From NCBI RefSeq assembly GCF_023156385.1, contig NZ_JAKZAK010000022.1, forward strand, positions 39,479 to 103,478: a stretch of 64,000 bases of DNA. Direction: 5' to 3'. The translations under genes were made by a program, and so were the position numbers. The notes under the pieces are model-generated. The model saw only the letters and a program-made list of their open reading frames with translations, was not told the origin of the DNA and ran no database searches. The stretch comes from Marinobacter xestospongiae (GTDB lineage: Bacteria > Pseudomonadota > Gammaproteobacteria > Pseudomonadales > Oleiphilaceae). Shown here piece after piece: positions 32,807 through 41,278 of the stretch. Within the stretch, counting starts at the first letter, position 1. The number at the start of each line of letters is the position of its first letter.

Positions 32807-33844
32807 ATGATCACTGTTGCGGTTCTCGCGTTGCCTCACTGCCACGCCACCGGCATTCACGGGGTGATGGATTTTTTCACCACCGCCACCTATTGCAGTC
32901 GCAAGTCCGGCGGTGATCCCGCGACCCGGTTTGATTGCCAGATCGTGACCCTGGATGATCAGCCGGTGCAGGCCTACAGTGGCGCCACGGTGGTACCCAC
33001 CGCCCGGCGTATGGAGCTGACGCCGGATCTGGTGGTGGTGGGGTCCGGCATAGAAGCGGTATCGGCGCCGGCGCAGCTGGAGCAATACCTGGTGGCAACC
33101 GAGCCGGCCCTGGCCTGGCTGCAGGACTGCCATCGTCGTGGTGCGCTGATCGCCAGCGTCTGTACCGGCAGCTTTGTCCTTGCCGAGGCCGGTCTGCTGG
33201 AGGGCCAGGTGACCACCACCCACTGGCGCGCTGCCGCCCAGTTCCGGCAACGCTACCCGACCCTGCGGCTGGAGGAGGATCACCTGCTGGTGGACAACGG
33301 CCAAGTGGTCTGTGCCGGTGGCGCCTCGGCCTACGTGGATCTGTGCCTGTATCTGGTGGAGCGCCTGGTATCGCCGGCCATTGCCCTTGCCTGCAGCAAG
33401 CTGCTGGTGCTCGATGGCCGGCGCCGGGAACAGACCCCCTACATGGGATTCTTCGGTCGGCAGTCCCATCAGGACGAGGCGGTTCGCAAGGCCCAGGTCT
33501 GGATGGACCAGCACTATGCCGAAACCATCGTGATTGATGAGGTGGCGGCCCAGGCCGGCCTGGGGCCGCGAACGTTCAAGCGCCGTTTCAAGGACGCCAC
33601 CGGCGACACCCCCCTGGCGTACCTGCAGCAACTGCGGGTGGAAGCCGCCAAGCACCTGCTGGAATCGACCCGTACCCAGACCGCCCAGATCATCTGGCAG
33701 GTGGGTTATGAGGACACCAGCTCCTTCCGCCGCCTGTTCAAGCGTACCGTGGGCTGCACCATGGAACAGTACCGTCGTCGTTTCAGCTACCTCACACCGG
33801 AACCGGTCAGCCAGCGGGCCGCAGCGGCGGATGAAATCGGGTAG
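32807..33844 (+). CDS. GlxA-family transcriptional regulator
   Basis: A 345-residue protein: an N-terminal DJ-1/PfpI-like domain (about residues 1-190; ASVCTGSFVLAEAGLLEG with the nucleophile-position Cys119) and a C-terminal AraC-type double helix-turn-helix (DEVAAQAGLGPRTFKRRFKDATGDTPLAYLQQLRVEAAKHLL and IIWQVGYEDTSSFRRLFKRTVG). Relatives such as GbdR, CdhR and ArgR of pseudomonads respond to betaine, carnitine or arginine; the ligand here is not predictable. ATG 32807 was chosen over an upstream ATG at 32765, which would fall in the palindrome. It is followed 40 bases later by the DUF1275 gene. Confidence 0.87.
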   Translation: MITVAVLALPHCHATGIHGVMDFFTTATYCSRKSGGDPATRFDCQIVTLDDQPVQAYSGATVVPTARRMELTPDLVVVGSGIEAVSAPAQLEQYLVATEPALAWLQDCHRRGALIASVCTGSFVLAEAGLLEGQVTTTHWRAAAQFRQRYPTLRLEEDHLLVDNGQVVCAGGASAYVDLCLYLVERLVSPAIALACSKLLVLDGRRREQTPYMGFFGRQSHQDEAVRKAQVWMDQHYAETIVIDEVAAQAGLGPRTFKRRFKDATGDTPLAYLQQLRVEAAKHLLESTRTQTAQIIWQVGYEDTSSFRRLFKRTVGCTMEQYRRRFSYLTPEPVSQRAAAADEIG

Positions 33845-33884
33845 ACTGGTCGCCTTCGAATTGTTGGCGACGGGTGTTTAGGCG

Positions 33885-34559
33885 GTGATCCGACAGCTTC
33901 CACGATGGGTTGAAATTGGCGGTTTCTGGCTGGCGCTGGTGGCCGGTGCGGTCAATGCCATCGGCTTGCTGGGTTTTGAGCATCAGGCTGTGTCCCACCT
34001 CACCGGCACGTCCAGTCTGGTGGCCCTGGCCCTGGTGGATCTCAACCTGTCGGTGACCGTGCACTTGCTGCTGATCATGCTGTGCTTCGTGCTGGGGGCG
34101 CTGCTCAGTGGTGCCCTGGTGGGCAATGTGGCACTGCGGCTGGGGCGTCGTTACAGCGTGGCGCTGTGCCTGGAGGCAGCGCTGTTGTTGCTGGCGATGG
34201 TGGTGTTGCAGCAGGGCTCAACCCTGGGGCATTTGCTGGCGTCGGCGGCGTGCGGGTTGCAGAACGGCATGGTGAGTACCTACAGCGGCGCCATTGTTCG
34301 CACCACCCACGTCTCCGGCCTGTTCACCGATCTGGGCACCATGCTCGGCGCCCGCCTGCGGGGGCACCCCATCGACCGGCGCCGGATCGGTCTTTACCTG
34401 CTGCTGATCGCCGGTTTCATCACCGGCGGCGCGGTGGGCGCGATGGCGTTCCGGCACTGGCACTTCCTGGCGCTGATCGTGCCGGCGGCCGGCACCCTGT
34501 TGCTGGCCGTGGTGTATTGGGGCTACCGCCTGCGCCAGCGCCCCGTGCAAGAGGAGTAA
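33885..34559 (+). CDS. DUF1275 (YoaK-like) membrane protein
   Basis: A 224-residue inner-membrane protein with six hydrophobic helices. The family pattern GFWLALVAGAVNAIGLLGFEHQAVSHLTGTSS and CGLQNGMVSTYSGAIVRTTHVSGLFTDLGTMLGA matches DUF1275. The function of the family is unknown. It uses a GTG start (33885). The next gene starts six bases after its stop, so it is likely part of a small operon with the SGNH hydrolase. Confidence 0.85.
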   Translation: MIRQLPRWVEIGGFWLALVAGAVNAIGLLGFEHQAVSHLTGTSSLVALALVDLNLSVTVHLLLIMLCFVLGALLSGALVGNVALRLGRRYSVALCLEAALLLLAMVVLQQGSTLGHLLASAACGLQNGMVSTYSGAIVRTTHVSGLFTDLGTMLGARLRGHPIDRRRIGLYLLLIAGFITGGAVGAMAFRHWHFLALIVPAAGTLLLAVVYWGYRLRQRPVQEE

Positions 34560-34564
34560 GTCCC

Positions 34565-35332
34565 ATGCTCTACCCGCTGACGACATTGCTGTTGCTGCCC
34601 TGGTTGCTGTGGCAGGGCCGACGGGTGCGGCGGGACACGCCGCGCCTGCCGGAGCCGGATGGGCCGCGCGAGGGAGTGTCCGGATCGGGGACGCCGCTGG
34701 CGGTGCTGATGGTGGGTGATTCTGCTGCTGCCGGCGTGGGCACCCGGGTTCAGACCCAGGCGTTGTCCGGCCAGCTGGTCCAGGCGTTGGCGCAGCGATT
34801 TCAGGTGCGCTGGCAGTTGCTGGCCCGCACCGGTGACAGCAGTGCCGATGTCTGCGACCGGCTGGCGGCGCAATCGCCGCGACCGTTCGATCTGGCGCTG
34901 GTGTCGGTGGGCGTCAATGACGTTACCGGCCGCACCACGCTGCGGCAATGGCACCGTCATCTGCAGCAACTGACCGGCCTGTTGCAACAGCGTTTCGGGG
35001 TGCGTGAGGTGGTGTTCACCGCGATACCGCCAATGCACCAGTTTCCGGCCCTGCCGCAGCCCCTGCGGTGGTACCTGGGGCGCCGTGCGGGTCAGCTCAA
35101 CCAGGCGCTGGCGCAGTTCTGTCGGGACACCGGCGGCTGCAGTCTGTTGCAGGTGCCGTTCCCGCTCGAGCCGGGTCTGATGGCGAGTGATGGTTTCCAC
35201 CCCGGTGAGGCCGCCTACGCGCTGTGGGGCCAACACGGCGCTGAATTGCTGGCTGACCTGCACATCAAGGCTCTCTCTGACGCATCCTCTAGCGCACTCT
35301 CTGGCGTAACCCCGGCGGCGTTGGCAGAATAG
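34565..35332 (+). CDS. SGNH/GDSL-type hydrolase
   Basis: A 255-residue serine hydrolase anchored or exported by an N-terminal hydrophobic segment (LYPLTTLLLLPWLLWQG). Block I is VMVGDSAAAGVGTR with nucleophile Ser53, block III is SVGVNDVTG (GxND), and block V is SDGFHPGEAAY with the Asp/His pair. Members hydrolyse esters of lipids or polysaccharides. The last 20 residues are a low-complexity Ser/Ala tail (SDASSSALSGVTPAALAE). It is placed between DUF1275 and LOG genes on the same strand. Confidence 0.85.
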   Translation: MLYPLTTLLLLPWLLWQGRRVRRDTPRLPEPDGPREGVSGSGTPLAVLMVGDSAAAGVGTRVQTQALSGQLVQALAQRFQVRWQLLARTGDSSADVCDRLAAQSPRPFDLALVSVGVNDVTGRTTLRQWHRHLQQLTGLLQQRFGVREVVFTAIPPMHQFPALPQPLRWYLGRRAGQLNQALAQFCRDTGGCSLLQVPFPLEPGLMASDGFHPGEAAYALWGQHGAELLADLHIKALSDASSSALSGVTPAALAE

Positions 35333-35365
35333 CCGCCCGCCCATCACCGAAGGAAGACACAGACG

Positions 35366-35926
35366 ATGCAAGTGGCAGTCTATTGCGGTTCCAGTTCCGG
35401 TCATAACCCCGATTACGTTGAGGCCGCCCAGGCCCTGGGTCAGTACCTGGGTGAGCAGGGCATCAACCTGGTCTTTGGTGGTGGCAAGGTGGGGCTGATG
35501 GGCACGGTGGCCGATGCGGTACTGGCGGCCGGCGGTGAGGTCCATGGGGTGATTCCCGAAGCCCTGAAAGACCGGGAGCTGGCCCACCCGGGGCTGACTC
35601 ACCTGGACGTGGTGGCCACCATGCACCAGCGCAAGGCGCGCATGGCCGAGCTGGCCGATGCCTACATTGCCCTGCCGGGTGGTCCCGGTACCCTGGAGGA
35701 GCTGTTCGAGGCCTGGACCTGGGGCCAGCTGGGCTATCACCGCAAACCCTGCGCCCTCTACAACGTCTGCGGCTACTACGACGCGCTGCTGGATTTCGTC
35801 GACCGGATGACCGGCGAAGGCTTCCTGTCACCGACCCATGCCGAGATGCTGATCGTCGCCAGTGAGCCGGCGCCGCTGGTGGATGCCCTGCGGGCCTACC
35901 AGCCTCCGGCCCGCAAGTGGAGCTGA
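35366..35926 (+). CDS. LOG-family phosphoribohydrolase
   Basis: A 186-residue protein of the TIGR00730/LOG family. The nucleotide-binding motif is VFGGGKVGLMG, and PGGPGTLEELFEAWTW contains the PGGxGTxxE catalytic motif. Such enzymes cleave nucleoside 5'-monophosphates, including cytokinin riboside monophosphate, to base and ribose phosphate, and were once misnamed lysine decarboxylases. It has a GGAAG ribosome site. It converges with azlD, 11 bases between stops. Confidence 0.9.
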   Translation: MQVAVYCGSSSGHNPDYVEAAQALGQYLGEQGINLVFGGGKVGLMGTVADAVLAAGGEVHGVIPEALKDRELAHPGLTHLDVVATMHQRKARMAELADAYIALPGGPGTLEELFEAWTWGQLGYHRKPCALYNVCGYYDALLDFVDRMTGEGFLSPTHAEMLIVASEPAPLVDALRAYQPPARKWS

Positions 35927-35937
35927 TCCCCGGCCAC

Positions 35938-36261
35938 TCAGGGCATCAGCGTCAGCCAGCGTAAGCCGCCAAAGGTGGTGAGGCTGAGCACCACCACCCA
36001 CAGCAGCGAACAGCGCAGGCCTGCCAGCACCACCGCGACGCCGCCGCCCACCAGATAGGGGCTGTCCGGTGTCAGCCACAGCGCGCCATGGGGCGCCACC
36101 GCAATGGGGGTGGCCATTGCCGTCAGCACGCAGGGGGCGGAAAACGACAACAGCCGTTGCAGGCGCGGTCCCGGCGTCAGAGTGACAAAACCGGCAAAGA
36201 AGGCGAAACGGAAGCCGAAGGTCACCAGCGCCATGGCCGCCAGCAGGGTCCACATCATCAT
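35938..36261 (-). CDS. azlD: AzlD-family branched-chain amino acid exporter subunit
   Basis: A 107-residue inner-membrane protein with four helices (LLAAMALVTFGFRFAFF, LSFSAPCVLTAMATPIAVA, YLVGGGVAVVLAGLRCSLLWVVV). It matches AzlD, the small partner of AzlC in export of branched-chain amino acids or analogues. Its start overlaps the azlC stop as ATGA (36258-36261). Confidence 0.88.
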   Translation of the reverse strand: MMMWTLLAAMALVTFGFRFAFFAGFVTLTPGPRLQRLLSFSAPCVLTAMATPIAVAPHGALWLTPDSPYLVGGGVAVVLAGLRCSLLWVVVLSLTTFGGLRWLTLMP

Positions 36262-36980
36262 GTCGTGGCTCCCTCTGTGGCGGGCCGGGAGCTGCCGTAA
36301 CCCACGGCCATGCCGGCGACACTGGCAATCAGCAGACCCAGGGGCACTGCCAGCAAGTGGCAGGCGACGGCGACCAGGGCACTGGTCAGGGTCGCCGCCA
36401 GCGCCGCCGATGATGTGACCTGGGGAACCACCATGGCCAGGAAGATCGCTGCAATCGCGAAGTCGAAGCCAAACCGCTCCAGCCCCGCCACCGACTGTCC
36501 CAGGACGATGCCCGCCAGGGTGGCGAGGTTCCAGATCAGGTAGAACGTCAGCCCCGCCGCCAGGGCGTAGCCGCGATGAACGCGGCCGTGGCGCTGGCGG
36601 TAGGCCTGCACCACCACGAACAGCTCGTCAGTCAGCAGGAAGGCCAGCCCCAGTCGCCAGCGCAGTGGCTGCTCGCGCACATCCTGTCGCAACACTGCTG
36701 AATACAGCAGGTGGCGGGCGCTGACGATCGCGGTGCTGGAGAGAATCGGGCCGGGGGCCCCGACACCGCCGCTGATCAGGCCGATGGCCGCCAGTTGCGC
36801 GGCGCCGGCAAACACCAGTAGTGACAGGCACTGGGCCTGCCAGGGAGTGAGCCCGGCCTGCAGCGCCAGGGACCCGCACAGCAGGCCCCAGGGCACCACC
36901 GCCAGCGACAGCGGCAGAATATCCGCCAGCGCCTGGCGAGCGGGCGGATAGGGTGGGGCAACAGCAGATACACTCGACAT
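36258..36980 (-). CDS. azlC: AzlC-family branched-chain amino acid exporter subunit
   Basis: A 240-residue inner-membrane protein with the AzlC pattern ILPLSLAVVPWGLLCGSLALQAGLTPWQAQCLSLLVFAGAAQLAAIGLI. It is expected to form an exporter with AzlD. ATG 36980 was chosen because GGAG lies seven bases upstream; ATG 36998 has a poorer site. The AraC-type gene upstream on the same strand ends 40 bases earlier and is probably the regulator. Confidence 0.88.
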   Translation of the reverse strand: MSSVSAVAPPYPPARQALADILPLSLAVVPWGLLCGSLALQAGLTPWQAQCLSLLVFAGAAQLAAIGLISGGVGAPGPILSSTAIVSARHLLYSAVLRQDVREQPLRWRLGLAFLLTDELFVVVQAYRQRHGRVHRGYALAAGLTFYLIWNLATLAGIVLGQSVAGLERFGFDFAIAAIFLAMVVPQVTSSAALAATLTSALVAVACHLLAVPLGLLIASVAGMAVGYGSSRPATEGATT

Positions 36981-37020
36981 TTTGGACTCCGGCAACATCT
37001 CGAATCTGTCGAGGTTGGCA

Positions 37021-37863
37021 TCACCGAGAGCCGCTGGCTTGTAGCATCTTGCTCTGGCGGGCGTACTGGCCGGGCGCGACGCCCATGGCCCGCTTGAAAT
37101 GGGTGGTCAGGTGGCTCTGGTCGTGGAACCCGCAGTCGATGGCCACGCTCGCCGGGGCCTGGCCCTGCCGCAGCAGCGTGCGTGCCAGCCGCAGGCGGTT
37201 CTGCACCTGGTAGGCGTGAGGCGGCAGGCCGTAGTGGCGGCGGAACTGGCGGACCAGATAGTAGGGGCTGAGGTCGGCCAGCCGGGCCAGGTCCTCCAGC
37301 GCGGCATCGGCGGCGGGGAAATCGTCAAGAAATTCCTTCACCAGCTGCAGGGCGCGGCTTGGCGCTTTACCCTCCCGGAAGCTGTGACGGCTGCGGGAAT
37401 GGCGGGCAACCAGGCGGGTCATGACGGAGTACAGCAGGGTTTCATTGAGCAAGCGGTCGTGGCTGTCCCGCAGGTGACTGAACACCAGTCGCAACTGGGC
37501 CGCCAGTTCCGGGTCCTGCACCACCGCCTGGGGAAAATAGGGCACGCCATTGCGCCCCTGGAACAGCTCACGGCCGACGTGCTGGAACTGCTCCGGGGTC
37601 GGATACATGGCGCGATAGGCCCAGCCATAATCGGTGGCCGACTGGCCGGTGTGGACATCGTCGGCGTTCACCAGAATGATGCTGTCCTGGTCCGCCAGGT
37701 GCTGGTCTCCGGTGCGGTAGAACCGTTGGGCACCGTGCTCGATCACCGCCACGGTATAGCCCTCGTGGGTGTGGCGGGCGAAGTTCTGGCGGTAGTAGTG
37801 GGCGTTCAACAGTTCCAGCCCACCCAGTACCGGGGCATTGGCGTAGTCAGCGTTCTCTTTCAT
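37021..37863 (-). CDS. AraC-family regulator of azlCD
   Basis: A 280-residue protein with an N-terminal AraC-type cupin (HYYRQNFARHTHEGYTVAVIEHGAQRFYRTGD) and a C-terminal double helix-turn-helix (LEDLARLADLSPYYLVRQFRRHYGLPPHAYQVQNRLRLARTLL and AIDCGFHDQSHLTTHFKRAMGVAPGQY). This subtype is usually found beside LysE or AzlC exporters. It lies directly upstream of azlC on the same strand and is likely co-transcribed. Confidence 0.87.
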   Translation of the reverse strand: MKENADYANAPVLGGLELLNAHYYRQNFARHTHEGYTVAVIEHGAQRFYRTGDQHLADQDSIILVNADDVHTGQSATDYGWAYRAMYPTPEQFQHVGRELFQGRNGVPYFPQAVVQDPELAAQLRLVFSHLRDSHDRLLNETLLYSVMTRLVARHSRSRHSFREGKAPSRALQLVKEFLDDFPAADAALEDLARLADLSPYYLVRQFRRHYGLPPHAYQVQNRLRLARTLLRQGQAPASVAIDCGFHDQSHLTTHFKRAMGVAPGQYARQSKMLQASGSR

Positions 37864-37957
37864 CGGACCTGTCCTGAATCACGCCAGTGCACCACAGTCG
37901 CCCACGCTTGTCTTGTAGAAAATTGCGGCCAGGGTTCCGTCTGCCTCATTCGTTGAT

Positions 37958-38920
37958 CTATTGGGCCTTGGGCAGGCAGGAGGGGGGTGGCGGACAGCCG
38001 TTGCGATCCTGCCCCGGCTGGTGACCGGCCGGCAGCTGGGGAAAGCGGTTGGGGTCGTGGCGGTAGGCGCAGGCGCGGGCCTGGCTGGCCGCCTGGGGGC
38101 ACTGCTGTTGTTCCAGGGTTTCTGCCAGGTTGTGCCAACCGGCACCCAGTTCCGGAAATGCCCGGGTCAATCGGGCGTAGTGCTGCCGGGCCAGGTCCCA
38201 GTCCTGCTGCTGATAGGCTACGTTGCCAAGCCCGAGTCGGGCCGCGGCCTGATCCGGCCAGTGGTACAGCGCGGTGCGGTAGGCCTCGCGTGCCGCCTCC
38301 AGTTGTCCGGTCGCTTCCAGGTCATGGGCACTGGCGAGGAACGCCAGTGGTGTGGTGGTCGCCGGTACCTGGTCGGGCGTCAGCATGACCCGGGCCCAGC
38401 GCTTCGCGCGGTCCCAGGTGGCAAGAAAAGCTGGCCTTGGCAACCGATAGTTGGCGTTGACCCCGGAATGCAGGATCAGCACATCCGCCTCGACGTCATA
38501 ACCTGTTACCACCGCATAATGCCACTGGGGCCACCATCGCAGCCCGAGATTCTGCAAGACCAGCACCGGGTGACCGGCGTCAATCTCGCTCAGCAGGGCC
38601 TGGAAATCCGGCGCCAGCGGGTGAACCAGCAGACCTTCCTGCCGTGCGGTGGCGACCATATCGAGCTGCAGTGACCCCTGTCGCCCTGGCAGATACACCC
38701 GTTCCACCAGCGCATCCGGCGTGGCGCCAATCCCCTGGTCGTTCAGCATCATCGCCAGTGCTGCCGGCCCGCACTGGTAGCGCGTTTGGGGGTGGAACGG
38801 CACCGCCAGCTGGTGTGCGGCCGGTGCCGGCTCCCGGACCGTGCTGGGCCAGGGCTGGCTGGCGCAGCCCGTAAGCAGCGTTGCCACCACCAGGCCGGCG
38901 AGCAGAAAACCTCGTACCAT
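37958..38920 (-). CDS. PA2778-family C39-like peptidase lipoprotein with TPR
   Basis: A 320-residue lipoprotein (lipobox LLTGC, Cys19). A C39-like papain-fold domain follows: YQCGPAALAMML with Cys50 and QWHYAVVTGYD with His134. The C-terminal part (about 200-290) holds tetratricopeptide repeats (LEAAREAYRTALYHWPDQAAARLGLGNVAYQQQDWDLARQHYARL). This layout matches the PA2778 family of pseudomonads, found next to PA2779-type genes, as here. Expected activity is cysteine proteolysis in the periplasm; the target is unknown. The first codon could be GTG 38923 or ATG 38920. Confidence 0.85.
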   Translation of the reverse strand: MVRGFLLAGLVVATLLTGCASQPWPSTVREPAPAAHQLAVPFHPQTRYQCGPAALAMMLNDQGIGATPDALVERVYLPGRQGSLQLDMVATARQEGLLVHPLAPDFQALLSEIDAGHPVLVLQNLGLRWWPQWHYAVVTGYDVEADVLILHSGVNANYRLPRPAFLATWDRAKRWARVMLTPDQVPATTTPLAFLASAHDLEATGQLEAAREAYRTALYHWPDQAAARLGLGNVAYQQQDWDLARQHYARLTRAFPELGAGWHNLAETLEQQQCPQAASQARACAYRHDPNRFPQLPAGHQPGQDRNGCPPPPSCLPKAQ

Positions 38921-38932
38921 CACGGGCGCCGA

Positions 38933-39331
38933 TCAGCGAATGCAGTTCACGAACGGGAACAGGTCCGTGGCGCAGAGCATGTCGGTGATGATGAAGACCA
39001 GCACAAACAGCACGATGACGCCCACGACGCCCTCGCCGGCGGGGGCTTCGTTGAGCTGCTGGTTGAAAGACGCGAGCTCCGCCGGGGTGAGCCGGTCGAT
39101 GCGTTGCTGCACCTGGTCCTCACTCACACCAAGGGCTTTGAGGGACTGACGCACGTCGTCCTGGGACAGCGCCTGACTCAGGGACGCGCGGGACTGTGTC
39201 TGGTGTTGCTGCTGGATCAGTTCGCCGGTGCCGACGATGGCGGCCTGGGCCGGCACGGTGAGCATGCTGGCCAGCAAGGCCAGGCATAACAGTGGCGCCA
39301 GTTGGCGAATGGTTCGGGTGGCAATGATCAT
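38933..39331 (-). CDS. PA2779-family exported protein
   Basis: A 132-residue protein with a signal peptide (cleavage near VPAQAA, residue 30), a helical middle part (LSQDDVRQSLKALGVSEDQVQQRIDRLTPAEL) and a C-terminal membrane segment (GVVGVIVLFVLVFIITDML) followed by two cysteines. This matches the PA2779 family. It is 12 bases upstream of the C39-like peptidase gene, and the two are probably a functional pair, with the peptide possibly being a substrate or partner of the peptidase; that is inference. GGAG lies six bases ahead of the start. Confidence 0.85.
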   Translation of the reverse strand: MIIATRTIRQLAPLLCLALLASMLTVPAQAAIVGTGELIQQQHQTQSRASLSQALSQDDVRQSLKALGVSEDQVQQRIDRLTPAELASFNQQLNEAPAGEGVVGVIVLFVLVFIITDMLCATDLFPFVNCIR

Positions 39332-39516
39332 GTTGGGCTCCCCCTTCTCCGGACCTCAAGGACTGCGGACTCGTCCCGGGAGGTCTGTGACTGCAGGTGA
39401 CAGCGAGCGTCCAGTCCCGAACTGCCGATATATACCCCAAGTGTATACAGGTTCTGCTGGATTGCCCCGGTTCCGGTGGTTACCGTTCGATGAGGGATTG
39501 GTCATCTGGTGAACAT

Positions 39517-39544
39517 AAAAAAGCCCCGGAGGCGGGCTCCGGGG
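39517..39544 (-). terminator. Rho-independent terminator of the acyl-CoA synthetase gene
   Basis: CCCCGGAG and CTCCGGGG pair around GCGG. On the minus strand the hairpin is followed by a run of T (AAAAAA at 39517-39522 on the plus strand). It lies 66 bases after the synthetase stop. Confidence 0.85.
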
Positions 39545-39609
39545 AACAGGGTGCTGCCGGAAGCCCGGCCGGCGCAGGGTGCGCCGGGGGAGGGCCACCG
39601 AAGGGGAGG

Positions 39610-41235
39610 TCAGGACGTCAGCTGACTTCTCAGGACGTGTTTCTGCAGTTTGCCGGTGGATGTCTTCGGCAGTTCTTCGGAGAAGATGATCCGTTTGGGT
39701 ACCTTGAAGCCGGCCAGATTGGCGCGGCAGTGGGCGACGATGTCGTCCTGACCCAGATGCTCATGGCCCCGCTTGAGGGTGATAAAGGCACAGGGGATTT
39801 CCCCCCAGTGATCGTCCGGCGCCGCTACCACCGCCGCTTCCAGCACGGCGGGGTGATCGTAGAGGGTGCTCTCCACTTCCAGGGTGGAGATGTTCTCGCC
39901 CCCGGAGATGATGATGTCCTTGGAGCGGTCCTTGATCTCGACGTAACCGTCCTCGTGCCAGACCCCCAGATCACCGGTGTGGAACCAGCCGCCAGCGAAC
40001 GCCTTGTGGGTTTCGTCCGGGTTGCTGAGATAGCCCTTCATCACACTGTTGCCACGCACGAACAGCTCGCCGATGGTGGTGCCGTCACGGGGGACCGGGG
40101 CCAGGGTATTGGGGTCGGCCACCATCATGTCGGTCATCGACAGCGACAGGATGCCCTGGCGTGCCATCTTGGCGGCCCGGTCCTTGAGGGACAGGTCCTG
40201 CCAGTCGTCCTGGAATTCACACACCAGACTGGGGCCGTAGGTCTCGGTGAGGCCATACAGGTGCACCACCTTCATGCCCAGGCCTTCCATCGCTTCGATG
40301 GTGGCGGCTGGGGGCGCGGCACCGCCGGTGGCCACGGTGACGGCCTGGTCAAACGGCTTGCGCAGCTCTTCCGGGGCGTTGATCAGCATGTTCAGCACCA
40401 CCGGTGCGGCGCAGAAGTGGGTGACGCCGTGGTTGGCGATGGCATCGTACACCGGCTCCGGGTGGGGCTGGCGCAGGCAGACATGGGTGCCACCCACCGC
40501 GGTGACCGCCCAGGGGTAACACCAGCCGTTGCAGTGGAACATCGGCAACGTCCACAGATACACCGCGCCGGAGGGCAGGCCAAAGCCAATCACGTTACTC
40601 AGGGCATTCAGGTAGGCGCCGCGGTGGTGGTAGACCACCCCCTTGGGGTTGCCGGTGGTGCCGGAGGTGTAATTGAGGGTGATGGCCTGCCACTCGTCTT
40701 CCGGCGGCTGCCACTGGAAATCGTCATCACCGGTGGCCAGCAGCTGGTCGTAGGTCATGGTGCCCAGGGCCTCGCCACCGTCGAAGCTGGGGTCATCGAC
40801 GTCGATCACCGTCGGTTTGGCGTCACAGCCTTCCAGCGCCGCCCGGGCGCGGTCGCTGAATTCCCGGTCGGTGAAGAAGATCCGCGCCCGGCTGTGGTTG
40901 AGCATGAAGGTCATGGTCTTGGCATCGAGCCGGGTGTTCTGGGTGTTGAGCACGGCGCCGATCATCGGTACCGCGAAATGCAGTTCCAGCATTTCCGGCA
41001 CGTTGGGCAGCAGGGCGGCGACGGTGTCGCCACGGCGCACCCCAAGCTTGCGCAGTGCCGACGCCATCTTCAGGCAGCGACGGTGGGTCTCGGCCCAGGT
41101 CCGTCGTACCTCACCATGGATCACCGCCAGGCGATTGGGATGGGCCAGGGCGGTACGCTCCAGAAAAGTGACCGGCGACAGCGGTGTGTGGTTGGCGGTG
41201 TTGGCCGCCAGGCCGGTTTCGTACAGGTTGTCCAT
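39610..41235 (-). CDS. Acyl-CoA synthetase (AMP-forming), DmdB-like
   Basis: A 541-residue ANL-family ligase that activates a carboxylic acid with ATP and CoA. Motifs: ITLNYTSGTTGNPKGV (P-loop), the GYxxTE-type motif VVHLYGLTETYGPS, WFHTGDLGVWHEDGYVEIKDRSKDIIISGGENIS, and the C-terminal lysine in KTSTGKLQKH. Sequence style (MDNLYETGLAANTANHTPLSPVTFLERTA) is that of medium-chain and methylmercaptopropionate-CoA ligases (DmdB). The start at 41235 was chosen because homology starts at MDNLYE. It lies 43 bases after the permease gene and is likely co-transcribed, so the permease may import its substrate. Confidence 0.85.
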   Translation of the reverse strand: MDNLYETGLAANTANHTPLSPVTFLERTALAHPNRLAVIHGEVRRTWAETHRRCLKMASALRKLGVRRGDTVAALLPNVPEMLELHFAVPMIGAVLNTQNTRLDAKTMTFMLNHSRARIFFTDREFSDRARAALEGCDAKPTVIDVDDPSFDGGEALGTMTYDQLLATGDDDFQWQPPEDEWQAITLNYTSGTTGNPKGVVYHHRGAYLNALSNVIGFGLPSGAVYLWTLPMFHCNGWCYPWAVTAVGGTHVCLRQPHPEPVYDAIANHGVTHFCAAPVVLNMLINAPEELRKPFDQAVTVATGGAAPPAATIEAMEGLGMKVVHLYGLTETYGPSLVCEFQDDWQDLSLKDRAAKMARQGILSLSMTDMMVADPNTLAPVPRDGTTIGELFVRGNSVMKGYLSNPDETHKAFAGGWFHTGDLGVWHEDGYVEIKDRSKDIIISGGENISTLEVESTLYDHPAVLEAAVVAAPDDHWGEIPCAFITLKRGHEHLGQDDIVAHCRANLAGFKVPKRIIFSEELPKTSTGKLQKHVLRSQLTS

Positions 41236-41278
41236 GCAAGTGAGCCTCTTGTTGTTGTGTCTGCGATCGGGGGGCCGC

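Noticed and set aside
34523..35740. 405-codon minus-strand frame opposite SGNH and LOG genes
   Set aside because: It overlaps two genes with clear catalytic motifs and reads as low-complexity Gln/Arg-rich sequence.
39425..39450. GTGTATACAGG near the PA2779 promoter as a copy of the 62125 TetR operator
   Set aside because: Only the GTATACA half is shared; there is no second copy and no GTCTAC arm, so chance is likely.
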